A stretch of 64,000 nt of DNA from Rotaria sordida (lineage: Eukaryota; Rotifera; Eurotatoria; Philodinida; Philodinidae): positions 1 through 64,000 of the forward strand of contig CAJNOL010000580.1 of the NCBI GenBank assembly GCA_905250125.1, read 5' to 3'. A program made the position numbers and the translations under genes. Under the pieces are notes generated by a model. It did no database searches and was not told the DNA's origin. It worked only from the letters and a program-made list of their open reading frames with translations. Position 1 is the first letter of the stretch; each line of letters opens with the position of its first letter. Positions 13,087 to 24,418 of this stretch are shown one piece after another.

Positions 13087-14200
13087 TAATTAACTGATTA
13101 TTTATTATTCAAGATATTTTAACTTATTTTATGATTGAATCATTATCTATCAACTTGGATGACCATTCTATAAAATATAGATCATTCAATTGTTAATACC
13201 AAGGGACATAATCATCGACCATAAACCATAAACCTAAATCAATAAGATAGTGGATGGAGAATTCATCTACCAAATTTAATCAGTAAATATTCGTCTCAAT
13301 GAAATTTTATGTCGAAATAGAGAAGTGAAGAGAACATGCATCAACACCAATGGATAAAATATATGCGCAATTAATCGTATGATAGATTAATAAATATATA
13401 TGCCTATCTATAGATATAAGGAGAAAACAACTCTATAGATAAGAATATCAACAAAATCTAACTACTATTATATCAAGGATACATTGATAGATAACATTCT
13501 ATCATTATCTTAAATGCATTATTTGTCTCCATCATAGTTAGATTAGCATAGGAACTAGTTATATATATAACAGTCGATTTTATTTACGAATATTTAATTT
13601 ATATTAAATAGAAAAAGAATGTAGAATTTTAAAAAAAATAATATTCATTCAATATATCAATAGGCTTGTTATAATTGACATTTCTATGAACTAATTCTTT
13701 TCTCACGAGTGGATTTAGTGAATAGTTATTTTTATATAAGACTGATTATTGACCATCTGATTTTTTCATATCTCTAAATTTTTGACAACTCAATTTCAGC
13801 ATACTTGTACAGTTGAGCTATTTGGATTGGAAGAAATAATATTATATCTCAATAAAAGTGAGATTATTCTCGTTGAGAGTTAATCATATTCCACCTTTTC
13901 TTACCATCATATCCACAACTACTCATATTTATTTTTCGAATTTGATACTAAAATCTCATACTTTTTTTATTTCGAGGCTAATACTGTTTTTCAATTTTTC
14001 AAATATATATTATAAAGTTTTATCTTAGATCTACTTAGTTATCTATTTTAGAAATATAACATTTTTAGTAGGATACTTTTATTATGAAGAGATATGTTTT
14101 TGTTTGAATAACATAGAAAAGATTCATAAAAATCTTCTAGTAACGTATCCGAAGAGCTAGAATAGGCGCAGTTCACTCACCACTGAAAAGAAAAAGTTAA
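13087..14200. other. Intergenic DNA, nothing recognised
   Basis: AT-rich sequence between the MITE and a region of weakly coding-like DNA. No supported feature. Confidence 0.5.
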
Positions 14201-15700
14201 TAGTTATCTTGAAATTTTTTCTTTTTTTTTCTTTCCTATTTCATACCTCTAGAAATTCAGTTAACGATTGACACCAGAAAATAAACTTGTGAAACATCGA
14301 TGGTTAACTAACATCTCTTGTTTGGATATTCTGCCTCTCTCTATGCAGCTGACTCTATTAACAATATTTCAAAAACTAAAAGCCGCTAGTTTGGAAATCG
14401 ATCAAAATTCTAAGAAGTCAAAATGTAGGACTATGCAATCTTTTTTTCAGTTTATAAGCTGCGAACAAAACAGATATCAAAGATATTATTGATGATTATA
14501 AAAAGATAATTGATCCTTCTCCAAATTAGCATAAGAACAGTCAAATGCTGTTTAAATAGTTAGTTTTTGTTTTCTTTGTTTTTTAATATAAAGTCAGTTA
14601 ATAAACGAGTAAATAAATTATTCTATATTATCTCTTTAAAAGATAGAAAATTGAGAACCTTGATTTGACTTCAGGAAAAAATTTCAAACATTGTCTAGAG
14701 ATTTTTAACTCTTCCCGATCGACTACGAGAAGTCAAATAGGAAAAAATATCTTTCTGTCTATTCATTATTCCCCTATCATAAGAATTGGAAAAGTCTATT
14801 TATCGGAAGAAAAAATTGCTTCGCTAACAAATGACGATATGTTACTATGTGGCAATATCCAGACACTATCGATAAAAATTTTTCAAAAATTTATTCTTGT
14901 TTTCGACTATTAAAGTGTAAAATTTTGTGGTTTTTGTCATTTATTCATAATGACAATGCAAGACAAGAAAATATTCAAATATATATAGAAGATGTTTCGG
15001 TTCCTCGGAGATTTACATCGACTTTTTTCTGATACAATTTAAAGATAATACTCTTTTACCCTTGATAAAGTTGTGTAGAAATAAATAATTGGTTTTCATT
15101 CGTCTGATTAGATAAGTACAGGAGAACAATCTTAAAAGTCGATTTTATTGAAAGCTAGTCTGGTGATATGACTCTTTTATTCTAACCTTATCCTTTCTCA
15201 AATTTGCAAATCCCTTCAAACGATGAGTTCTAAAGATCTAGTTCTGAAAATTATTTTATATAGACAACTTTTTATTATCTACCGAACAATCAAATCGAAA
15301 TATTGAAAGAACGTTCACGAAGAATAAAATAAACAGATTTCAAGGCTAGTTTTTGATTAAATTTACTTTTGAGCCTACTCTGTTGTATTTAGCACTATGG
15401 GTCGAATGAAAACCAAATATCAATTTCTGCACAACTTGATCAGGGCTATAAAAAAAACAAGTATAGTTAAATATTGATAGCAAGATAGCCGATGTAAATC
15501 TGGAAGAAGCTGTGTGGAAGTCTCTATATCCTGATTGGTATATAGAAGGCGTCTTCTCATCAATCGAGATAGATGTATTCCTCTCCAAGTGATTGATATA
15601 TCTTTATGAGAAGATGGGATAGTACATGACTTTGACCATTGAGAAGAAAACCCGAGTTTAAAAACTTTTGTTCTTTTACGATGAGATGTTGTCAAATGAC
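14200..15700. other. Weakly coding-like region, unidentified
   Basis: GC content rises here and several short frames on both strands have plausible residue composition: + strand about 14268-14490 and 14665-15030, - strand about 15346-15695. None gives a recognisable domain and no consistent spliced model joins them. It is most likely a decayed transposon or pseudogene. I cannot name it. Confidence 0.3.
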
Positions 15701-16457
15701 AACATCCCTATTTATTATTGTCCAACTTTACAGAATAATTCTTCTTAGTAGTGCAACATAAAATAGATCTACGAAGAAAAATTTATCATTAATTGCCTCT
15801 GACATTGAAATATCCATAAGTACTGTAAAAATTTTTACGATTTTGATGTTTCTTTTGGGTATTGCAAGTGGATTCAAACATCTTTTCAATAAAAGATTTT
15901 TATCTTATGAATGCATGAATGTATGTTGAAATGTACTAAAGTAATTATCGATTTGTCAAAAAACAAAATATGATCACTAGAAGTCAATCCTTCATAGCCA
16001 CGATATCTTTGATACACAACTATGTAGAGAGCTGGAAGACGTTTTAATTTGTAGAGAATTGTTTTGGTCTATCATTTTGAATAATTTCGTAGGGTAACTG
16101 ATGTAGTCTGAATATGATTGTAGCATATATCTTAATCTATTGAATCTGTAAAAGTTTTTATATATAACTAAAATCGATACGAAATATTTTGAGCGATCTT
16201 AAAAGTTCAGTTAGGTAGATTTATTTTATCAATAAAAATTCCTTTTCATTAACTATTTTGTATATTCATTTTTCTAAAGAGATTATTTTTAAAAAAAGTA
16301 ATACTTCAACAGTTTGTGAATATTGATTGCAAGAATTTATCATTTAGATTTATTGTTTTTTTATAAAAAGTTTCATGTTCTAGATTAATTTTTAATAGAG
16401 ACGAATTTATTTCATGAAAATTAATTTAATAAATAGAATTAATTGATTATTACTTAA
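15700..16457. other. Intergenic DNA, nothing recognised
   Basis: Moderately AT-rich sequence downstream of the TFIIA gamma gene. No supported ORF, RNA or repeat. Confidence 0.45.
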
Positions 16458-16895
16458 TTATGTAGATTTAAATTTTTTGGAAGATTTTGATTTTATCTCA
16501 AGATCATCTTCATTTGTTGTTATTTGTTGAGTATTAGATAAATTTGACTTGTTAGAAGGACAAGTGATTATTTTTATTTTGTTATTCTGAATGGTTAAAC
16601 TTATATTCGATAATGAATCAATATTTGACGTCAATATAAATGAATTAAAAAGTAATGTCCATACTTGATCACATGATCTATATGACAAAAGATGACCTTT
16701 GAAGGAAAGACAACCTTCTTTTTTTCCTTTTATTGATTGACAAGTCAATTTTTTATTGATTATTTCATCAAATACATTAAGAATATAATGAACAATACGA
16801 GAAGAAAGTATCTGACGATGAACAAGTTCGTGAAGAGTATCGTCAAGAGCCAAACCAATAGTTGTTGAACGATAAATTTGATAAGCTGATGACAT
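16458..16895 (-). CDS. GTF2A2: TFIIA gamma subunit, intronless copy
   Basis: A single uninterrupted 145-aa frame. I chose the Met at 16895 because the protein then begins MSSAYQIYRSTTIG, matching the TFIIA gamma start (AYQLYRNTTLG). The N-terminal helical half (about 1-50) and the C-terminal beta-barrel half (about 57-108, with YRSCDQVWTLLFN) both align with the family. TFIIA gamma is normally near 109 aa; the extra 30 or so residues are a Ser/Lys/Asn-rich tail. The family stabilises TBP on promoter DNA during RNA polymerase II initiation. Every other multi-domain gene here is cut by many introns, so the lack of introns in a repeat-rich neighbourhood raises the possibility of a retrocopy. It is diverged but has no broken frame. 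Confidence 0.85.
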   Translation of the reverse strand: MSSAYQIYRSTTIGLALDDTLHELVHRQILSSRIVHYILNVFDEIINKKLTCQSIKGKKEGCLSFKGHLLSYRSCDQVWTLLFNSFILTSNIDSLSNISLTIQNNKIKIITCPSNKSNLSNTQQITTNEDDLEIKSKSSKKFKST

Positions 16896-17346
16896 CAATA
16901 ACTCTTTCAAATAATCAACTAGATTACTTAAATACGCGCCATTAAAAACTATGATCAATTTCAATTTAATTATCAATCAGAAGAACAATACTTCAATTCC
17001 AATATTCATCTTTTTCTTAATTTAATTCAAATAGATTGACAATGCACTCTCTTATTTACATCGATTATAATAAACTGCATATAGAAATACTAGTTGAATG
17101 CTGAAGTAATTTGTTAAATTAATGAGAAGTTTATCTTGTATTTACTGTCGTATAATAGAGACAGCAAATTGATTTATGTATTAATCTGATGAGTGCATCT
17201 GTATAATCGACACGCAATACAAGAAAAAAGAATTCATATAAATTGTCATTGTGTAAAACCTTTGGAAGAAACCATAATTTTTCTTTTTTCAACATATCGT
17301 TGTCGTTTCTCGCGATGTTTTGAAGATAGGTAAGTATAACTGCATA
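16896..17346. other. Upstream region of TFIIA gamma
   Basis: About 450 bases with no recognised feature. The promoter of the leftward gene should lie here, but no motif stands out. An in-frame upstream Met at 16976 would add 27 residues that do not resemble the family, so I did not use it. Confidence 0.4.
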
Positions 17347-17350
17347 TTAA

Positions 17351-17606
17351 CTCTAGTACTGCTAATCCTTTTGTTTTTAGCACTTAACTGGTACTAAACA
17401 GTTTCCTTACGTGATTATTATAGTTTTGCATCAATGTTTTAACTTAAATATGATAATATTCATATTCAATTTGATGAAAAAATTATCAAAATAATTCGTG
17501 AGAAATGCCACTTGATTTTTAAAATCAGGAAGTAACAAAATATTTTTTACTGTATTTTCAAATTTTTAAGTATAAGTCAAAAATGACCCGCTTGACAGTA
17601 CTAGGG
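17351..17606. mobile_element. piggyBac-like MITE with TTAA target sites
   Basis: A 256-bp segment flanked by TTAA at 17347-17350 and 17607-17610. The ends are CTCTAGTACTG on the left and the reverse complement of CCCTAGTACTG on the right, so the terminal repeats differ by one base over 11. TTAA duplication with CCCTAG-type ends is the hallmark of piggyBac elements. There is no ORF. The element is non-autonomous. Confidence 0.8.
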
Positions 17607-17610
17607 TTAA

Positions 17611-18286
17611 ATTTGTGTATAAATAGAAGACTTTGTCGTCAATGTATAATTTAATATAGAGAAACTTTGCAATAAGTAAGCATTTTAAGTTTCGGATCAC
17701 GGCTCTCATTCGGATGAGACAATTCTATTTAATCACATGGATCAAATTTTTGTTTTAATATTCCATGGGATGCGATGGAACAAAAATTCTTGTCCTGTGA
17801 GGTTTCCTTCTTCTATTTTTGCTCATCAACAAATGGATGTCTCCTGCCTGATGCAATATGAACCTCCTGTTGTGTACTTTCTTATTGTATATTTTCATAT
17901 AAAAACTTTAACTATTTTTATAATTGTTAAAATTTTTGAATACTTTTCCATAATAGTTGTTAATTATTTGGATAAAATACCATAGTCATATAGAATCTTT
18001 ATTGTCTTCACTTCAAATTTATTTTCAATAAATATATTTTTATCAGTTTTGATTTAAAGAAAACCAATGGATGGATAAAATATTCTGACGGATTCTATTG
18101 AATATTAACAATTGCAGAATTCATCAGAGTCCACAACGATCTGAAGAAATCTACCGAATAGCATCAGAGTATAAAAGGATCTACAATGACCCTTAGGCAT
18201 TAGAGAAAACTGAGTAAACTTATTAAAAGTTAACAATTCACTAATGGAAAATGCACTGAAAAAGTTGTATTATTATTTTTTAATAC
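17611..18286. other. Intergenic DNA between two mobile elements
   Basis: No gene recognised. The ORF at 17737-17985 has no family resemblance. A phrase near 18087 (ATTCTGACGGATTC) recurs in slightly altered form near 18887 (ATTCTGACGGAGTCC), so the flanks of the next element may belong to an older repeat. Confidence 0.35.
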
Positions 18287-18289
18287 TTA

Positions 18290-18839
18290 CGAGGGAACTA
18301 CCCGAGCTGTTAAAAACCTTTTCGGTCGGGGATGTGATGGTTAGATAGAGCACAGTTAGGAGTGATATACCCTGAGTTAGTTCGTCCCCAAGTTGCTTCT
18401 AGCAGAAGTTATGAATTTTTCAACTTATGAGCAAAATGTGCGTTTTTGTCTCCAAATCTTACGAGGAAAGTACCCAAACTGATTAACCGTTTTTGAGTTC
18501 GAACTTTGTGCATANNNNNNNNNNNNNNNNNNNNNNNNNNNNNNNNNNNNNNNNNNNNNNNNNNNNNNNNNNNNNNNNNNNNNNNNNNNNNNNNNNNNNN
18601 NNNNNNNNNNNNNNTATGCACAAAGTTCGAACTCAAAAACGGTTAATCAGTTTGGGTACTTCCTTCGTAAGATTTGGAGACAAAAATGCACATTTTGCTC
18701 ATAAGTTGAAAAATTCATAACTTCTGCTAGAAGCAACTTGGGGACGAACTAACTCAGGGTATATCACTCCTAACTGTGCCCTATCTAACCATCACATTCT
18801 CGACCGAAAAGGTTTTTAGCACCTCGGGTAGTTCCCTCG
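18290..18839. mobile_element. Near-perfect palindromic element, centre unassembled
   Basis: Arms 18290-18514 and 18615-18839 are each 225 bp and close to exact reverse complements. Between them lies a run of 100 N (18515-18614). TTA flanks both ends (18287-18289 and 18840-18842), which fits the TWA target site of PIF/Harbinger elements, although a TA site cannot be excluded. Ends are CGAGGGAACTACC and complement. No protein is encoded in the visible part. The 75-codon frames on the two strands are mirror images of the arms read across N. Confidence 0.8.
18515..18614. other. Assembly gap (100 N) at hairpin apex
   Basis: Exactly 100 N between two inverted arms. The round number suggests a gap of unknown size. 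It sits where a long palindrome would block read-through or collapse the assembly. Confidence 0.95.
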
Positions 18840-18842
18840 TTA

Positions 18843-19440
18843 GAGATGTAGTGTTGATATATTTTAAGAGCAAAAGTAGATTCTGAATTCTGACGGAGTC
18901 CAATAAATTCAAACATATCTCAATGAATTTCGATGCATTCACTATAATATTCGTTGAAGTTCAACGAGATCCTCATATCGCAGATTCATAATTTTGTCTC
19001 TGAAGAGACAAGTAGAATCTATGTCAATGATATAAAAATTACCATGTGAAATTAATTAACTTAAACATGAAGAACTAGAATGACACTGGGATGATTGAAT
19101 ATGAAAGTTATGGAAATCAATTCAAGGTTTGGAAAATCTTTATACTAGATATATTGTCTCTTAGAACCCATGTAATATGATAGGATAAAATAAACCAATG
19201 GGTCCAATTGGATGATTTTGTCATCTCATCTCATTTGAAGCCGTATTTCGGATATAGAATTTAAGATCATAAATTCAATGATTAATTTAAAGTATAAATA
19301 TCAAGAATATTTATTTTTATGAAAATTTATTGAAGACGTGTGATAGGAAAAGAGATACATATAAATGTTCTTATAGAAATCCATCCATGTAAAACTGCCA
19401 CGAAGGCCAACAAAATACAAGATATAATTAATCAATAAAT
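18843..19440. other. Intergenic DNA, nothing recognised
   Basis: No supported gene or repeat between the palindrome and the retrotransposon relic. Confidence 0.4.
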
Positions 19441-20880
19441 AGCAAAACAAGCGCGACATGGCGCAATCCATTCATACAATACCAAAATACTGTTCTCAGT
19501 TACAAAGCACTCGACACATCTTTAAAGACAATCAAAAGATCAACAAATCTAAAATTACACATTTCGTGTGCGATAAAGCCATTACCGTATATCACAAAAC
19601 CAAGTCAGGATCACCTTCCATTATTCCATCTCGTGACAGTTTTTTATCATTCATACATATCCGATGGATCTAAATACGTCTATCAACTGGAGAATTTAAT
19701 GTTGCATTGAACCGCTTTATTCCTATATACAAGACATATCTAGGAATAAAAACAACGCAAATCTATGAACTTTATAATCATCACAATATATGTGCTGATG
19801 AATCGTTCATGTGATCAAAAACACGAAGCTGAAACAGCCGATAATTTTTATGACGATCTGCTGCAAATCGCGCATGAGACATCAAACAATAGTATTCTTC
19901 TGATCATTAATCATTTCAATGCAAGAGTTCAGGCACAAAAAATAGGATGGATAGACCTATCAGTCCATATACGATGGATGATCAAAACGAAAATGGATCA
20001 TGACTTGTCGATTTCTACTTGTTAAACGATCTTATTATCACAAATACGTTTTCCAAGCATAAAGACAAAAATGGTCATCTTTTGAGAACATCAACAGAAC
20101 TATTAAATCAATGATGTCAATACTTTTGTGAACTATGCAATGCCAATCAATGTAGATTCAGTGCTTATCAAACAAATCTCAATATTGGACATCTATCCAA
20201 TCGAAAAGACACGACAAGAAAAAAATACCGAACTTAAAAGAAATTGCTGATACTATCAGACAAATAAAAAATCGTCGAGTGCCACGCAAAGATGATATAA
20301 CAGTAGAAATTCTCAAAGCTAGAGAAAAGGCAACAACGAAATGGTTGCATGACATAATTAGCGGTATATAAGCGGAAGAACTAGTGGTAGAAGACTAAAT
20401 ATTGGTGATACAAATCTGTGTATACAAGAGCAAAGGTGATAAATAAGTATGCAACAGTTATTGTAATATTTCATTACTAATGACGAACAGAAAATCTGCT
20501 TGCCGATCATCTTGAATCGGATCAAATTACTGTGCAACAAACAACTTTTTGAACAATAAGCAGGTGAGATTTTCGACCAAACAGGGCGGCCATTGATCAC
20601 ATATTCACATTGAAAATGACCAGGCAGAAATTGCGTGAGTACAACAAACCACTGCACATATGTTTCATCGACTTATGCAAGGTGTATGATCCGGCCAATC
20701 GTGAGCTTCTACGGAACGTCTGTCGCCATTATAGTCTGACAGAGAAAGTTATCAAAATGCAAGAGTTGTTATAGAACAATGCACAGATTCAAGTACGTAT
20801 TCAAAGCGATAAATCAATCGTAGATAGCTAGTCTTAAAATTTATTTCTTATATTTAACATTGTATTTTTATCTTATAGGC
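19441..20880 (+). pseudogene. Non-LTR retrotransposon (LINE) relic
   Basis: Broken + strand frames carry two domains of a LINE. At about 19765-20025 an endonuclease/exonuclease/phosphatase-like segment contains NFYDDLLQIAHETSNN and ILLIINHFNARV, corresponding to the conserved GDFNA motif with changes. At about 20560-20790 a reverse-transcriptase segment contains AAIDHIFTLKMTRQKLREYN and CFIDLCKVYDPANRELL, which is motif A of the palm with its catalytic Asp; the usual AFD or AYD reads VYD. Stops and frame changes separate the pieces and the YxDD box is not seen. The relic is 5' and 3' truncated. The clade is unresolved (RTE/CR1-like is possible). Confidence 0.7.
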
Positions 20881-23800
20881 ACAACAACTTCATACGATTT
20901 CAATAATTGATGCTATCCAATCAAGCTTATCGAAGTCAATATATTAAATGATAATTACAAAGACTAAGCGAATCAAAGATATATCTATGATTGAAGTTAA
21001 TAACGAAACCTATCGATTAAAGAACATGTATGTTTTTGTCTCTTTTCTATCACTATCTCTCTCTATTCTGTTGTATTGTTCATTTCCAATGTGAATATTG
21101 GGATGTAAAGAAAGAAGAGATTGCAAGACAAGCATATCACTCAAAATAGTGACAAAAAATTAGGAGATAAACACAAAACAAACACAATAATAGTTTTAGC
21201 GGCTAGTAAGTGATATTGAGATATCGATTTTAATAATAACCAATGAGTTTTTTGTAAATGAAAAAGAAATCTCCAAGTAATAATAACAATAGCATTAATA
21301 ATGAAAAAAAATCAATTGTGACAATGTGATAAATATTGAATGAAATTATGCCACATGTCAATTTTAGAAATTCAAATGTTTGTGCAGATTTGTAGGTTTA
21401 CAATGGTTTTCAAAGCAAATTGTGTATCTATGATATAATGTAATAGGCAAAAAGATAGGGAGTATATATTTATTTTTTCAATACAGATCTGGACGGAAAT
21501 GATACATAATTTCTACATGTTACACAAATTTATATTCACTACAGAATATATTCTAATTTTACTATGTCCCAATCTTCGCCACTTAATACAACAATAGAAC
21601 AAAATGAGCACTTCATGAAACAGCTACTTAGGTTTCTACCAAAAGAAAAACAAAAAAAGACCTTGTCAACTATACCCATGACTTCAATTCTATGGTTTTG
21701 ATTTTTCTTGCCGATGTGATATTCATTCAAGAAAGTTATTCGCAAACGTCCAGAGTCATCTTGCTGCGTGCATTATCAAGAGAAAAATTCTTCAGATGGA
21801 CTTTTATCGAATGATGTATGTTCAAGATAGATATTCAAACCTTATGTTTATGTCAATTTTAGGCGAATTAACAATATTTTCACGTGGAATAGAGGTCAGG
21901 CAATATTTTATGTGATCCTCCTTCTAAATTAGTAACCAATCATATCTTGAATTCTGTAATAAATAGATAGCGAACATGTTTTCAAATGTGTTCTTTATCT
22001 TTTTTTTCTATATATTTTCATCTAGAATGGAAATGTTTTACCAGTGTCAAACACTATTATTGATAATGCAAATAGAGGAATTAGTGCAACATCACCTATC
22101 TGTGATTCTTCTAATTTTCTTCATGTCACTAATGTCCTCAATTAGGCATTTAAAAAATAACAAATTTACACAAGAATTAACACGTTCATTTTTTACAGCC
22201 ATCATCTATAACTTCTTCAAAAAGCATAGACGTCACATTATTACCAGTAAAATCTAGCTGAATGAGTACTAAGTCACCTGTATTTATATAAACAATGATC
22301 ATTTTTTTACAAGTGTGATTTTGAATAATATTTATATGATTAATTAACTACGAACATTCTTATCATGTGTTTATACTTAGCGGCTTAAGATTACTGAAAA
22401 ATAAATTAATTCACTTGTCATATGTTGCATGAAATAAGAATTACAATTATTTATACATATTATTGTTTAGAATACTCTGAATTAAAAGAAAAATCTTTTG
22501 ATCGTACATTCATCTACAGCAATCAAAATAATATATTAATATGTTGTAATGCCAAACGGGCAATGCATTGATCTTTATGCGATATATTGATGAGATTCAA
22601 CGTGTTGAAAGAATAAAAGTAATTATTATTTCTCAATGCCAGACGGAAAAATTTACGAAATTTTACAAAGATGATTTGAAAAAGAAAAATAAGAAGAATG
22701 AAACAACAACTTTAAACGGTATTATTGGTATATAGACTCAAAAAGAAGTCTTGATTGCAATTCAATACTCAACACATGCATAAAGCATTCAAAATATTAT
22801 TCTGTATTTTCATACGAATATCATCATTGTACTATTCGAAGCGCCTTATAGAACATTTCTCAATTCTTTATGAGTGCTGATGATGACCTGAAAACTAACT
22901 ACGCTGGTATAATGACTCATGAATCAAATCAAAAATATGCACGACTAATTCGTCGTAATCAGCGAAAAGAACTACAGCAATTTATTACGCTGATGAATAC
23001 ACATGATATACTTTAACTTCAAAATTGCAACCGTTGTCACCCGCTAATAATAAAGAAACTATAAAAATAGAAATACTGTAAAATCATCTTCATCAATAAT
23101 TTGAAAAACCTCAAGTAAAATCTATCTATGTGAACAAGTTCTCAGTTGCCTTTAGGAAATCAACATGATTCCATTACGACTAATTCGTTTTGCAGCAGGT
23201 GAAATTGTTGCTTATTATCAATATACATCCAGCATGCTATTATGATGAGACGCAACGGGTGGCATTGTGGTCAATTTTAATGAGAAAATTTGCTGTTATG
23301 AATTAACAATGTCATATCTTAATAAAAGTAAACTATTTCTTTCACTTACAGTAATGTACAATATATCACATCGCATTATGGACATTTTACACTGAATAAA
23401 CTGTTTCGTCGAAAAATATCAATGAGCTTATGGTTTCTCCAGTCTTTTCTCCAAGGCACATGTCGCTCATAGAGGTCGTACTGCAGTATTTTTTCTTGCT
23501 GATATTCAATTATTGAATAATGAAGAAAGCATGAATTGTTACATTGAACGATGTTGGCGTATTATACAATAAACATCTACGCAAAGTAACTTGGACTTAA
23601 CTATGATCCATTCCTATCTCCGTTATGTATTGAAAAATATTAGAAATAACGCTTTTGAGCATCTTGAAAAAAAAACAGATAAAATATCGTTATTTTTTGA
23701 TCGAGAAACATATATTTAAAAATTTTTTATCAATCTTCTTCAGGCTTCTTTTGATAGGTGGTTAATGATTTTACTTCTTAAATACAACACATTAGATGAA

Positions 23801-24410
23801 AGGATAATCGTATAGCGAAACAGTTGTATTTTTTTATAAGTTCAAATTAAAATGATTGTTTTAAGATGTCTCTATCGATATCAGTCGATTTTCATTTCGG
23901 CGATCGTTCTTTTCGTTCGATTTTTGTATCTATACTATATATATACACAGAGAGATACTCCAGGTATCATCTCACAATATCATTGATAGCTTTAGTTATC
24001 AAAATGAAGATCGCCGAGATATCTACTGATCAGCTGAAGAAATGAATAGAAATTCGGGCTGAACAAATTTTGTTCTTAAGAATCTCTCAGTGAGATTGCA
24101 AGAACAATTTTACAAGTGCGATTGACGTAGATGTAAGATAGAAATATCAAGAGTATTGATTAAACAAGTTGTCCTTAATGAAATGTCTCCATCCCCACTA
24201 TTGACATGTAGATATTTTTCTGAAGAGCAATAAATATATTTCGACTCAACATACAGTGGTTGTAGAAAAATCTTGCTTTTCTTCGACATCGAGAGTATTC
24301 TTGAAACATTAGTGGTATCAACATCGAAATCGATGATCTAATTAGAGAATCTGTTAAGTTTTTTACATAGTTTATTTCAGTCACGAACTAGAAGCATGAT
24401 TGAAGACCGT
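20881..24410. other. Decayed coding-like DNA, unidentified
   Basis: About 3.5 kb of unusually GC-rich sequence for this window, with short open stretches broken by stops. On the + strand, near 22880-23010 a frame reads DDLKTNYAGIMTHES followed by RLIRRNQRKELQQFI. Near 23370-23710 another reads NEESMNCYIERCWRIIQ and later SYLRYVLKNIRNNAFEHLEK. I do not recognise the family; a dead transposase is my best guess. The ORFs at 21539-21745 and 21976-22257 show no domain. Confidence 0.3.
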
Positions 24411-24418
24411 GAATTGTA

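Noticed and set aside
18409..18720. Paired 75-codon ORFs on both strands across the N gap
   Set aside because: They are mirror images produced by the palindrome and would be translated through N.
20358..20657. 99-codon minus-strand ORF
   Set aside because: It is the shadow of the + strand reverse-transcriptase relic, which carries recognisable motifs.
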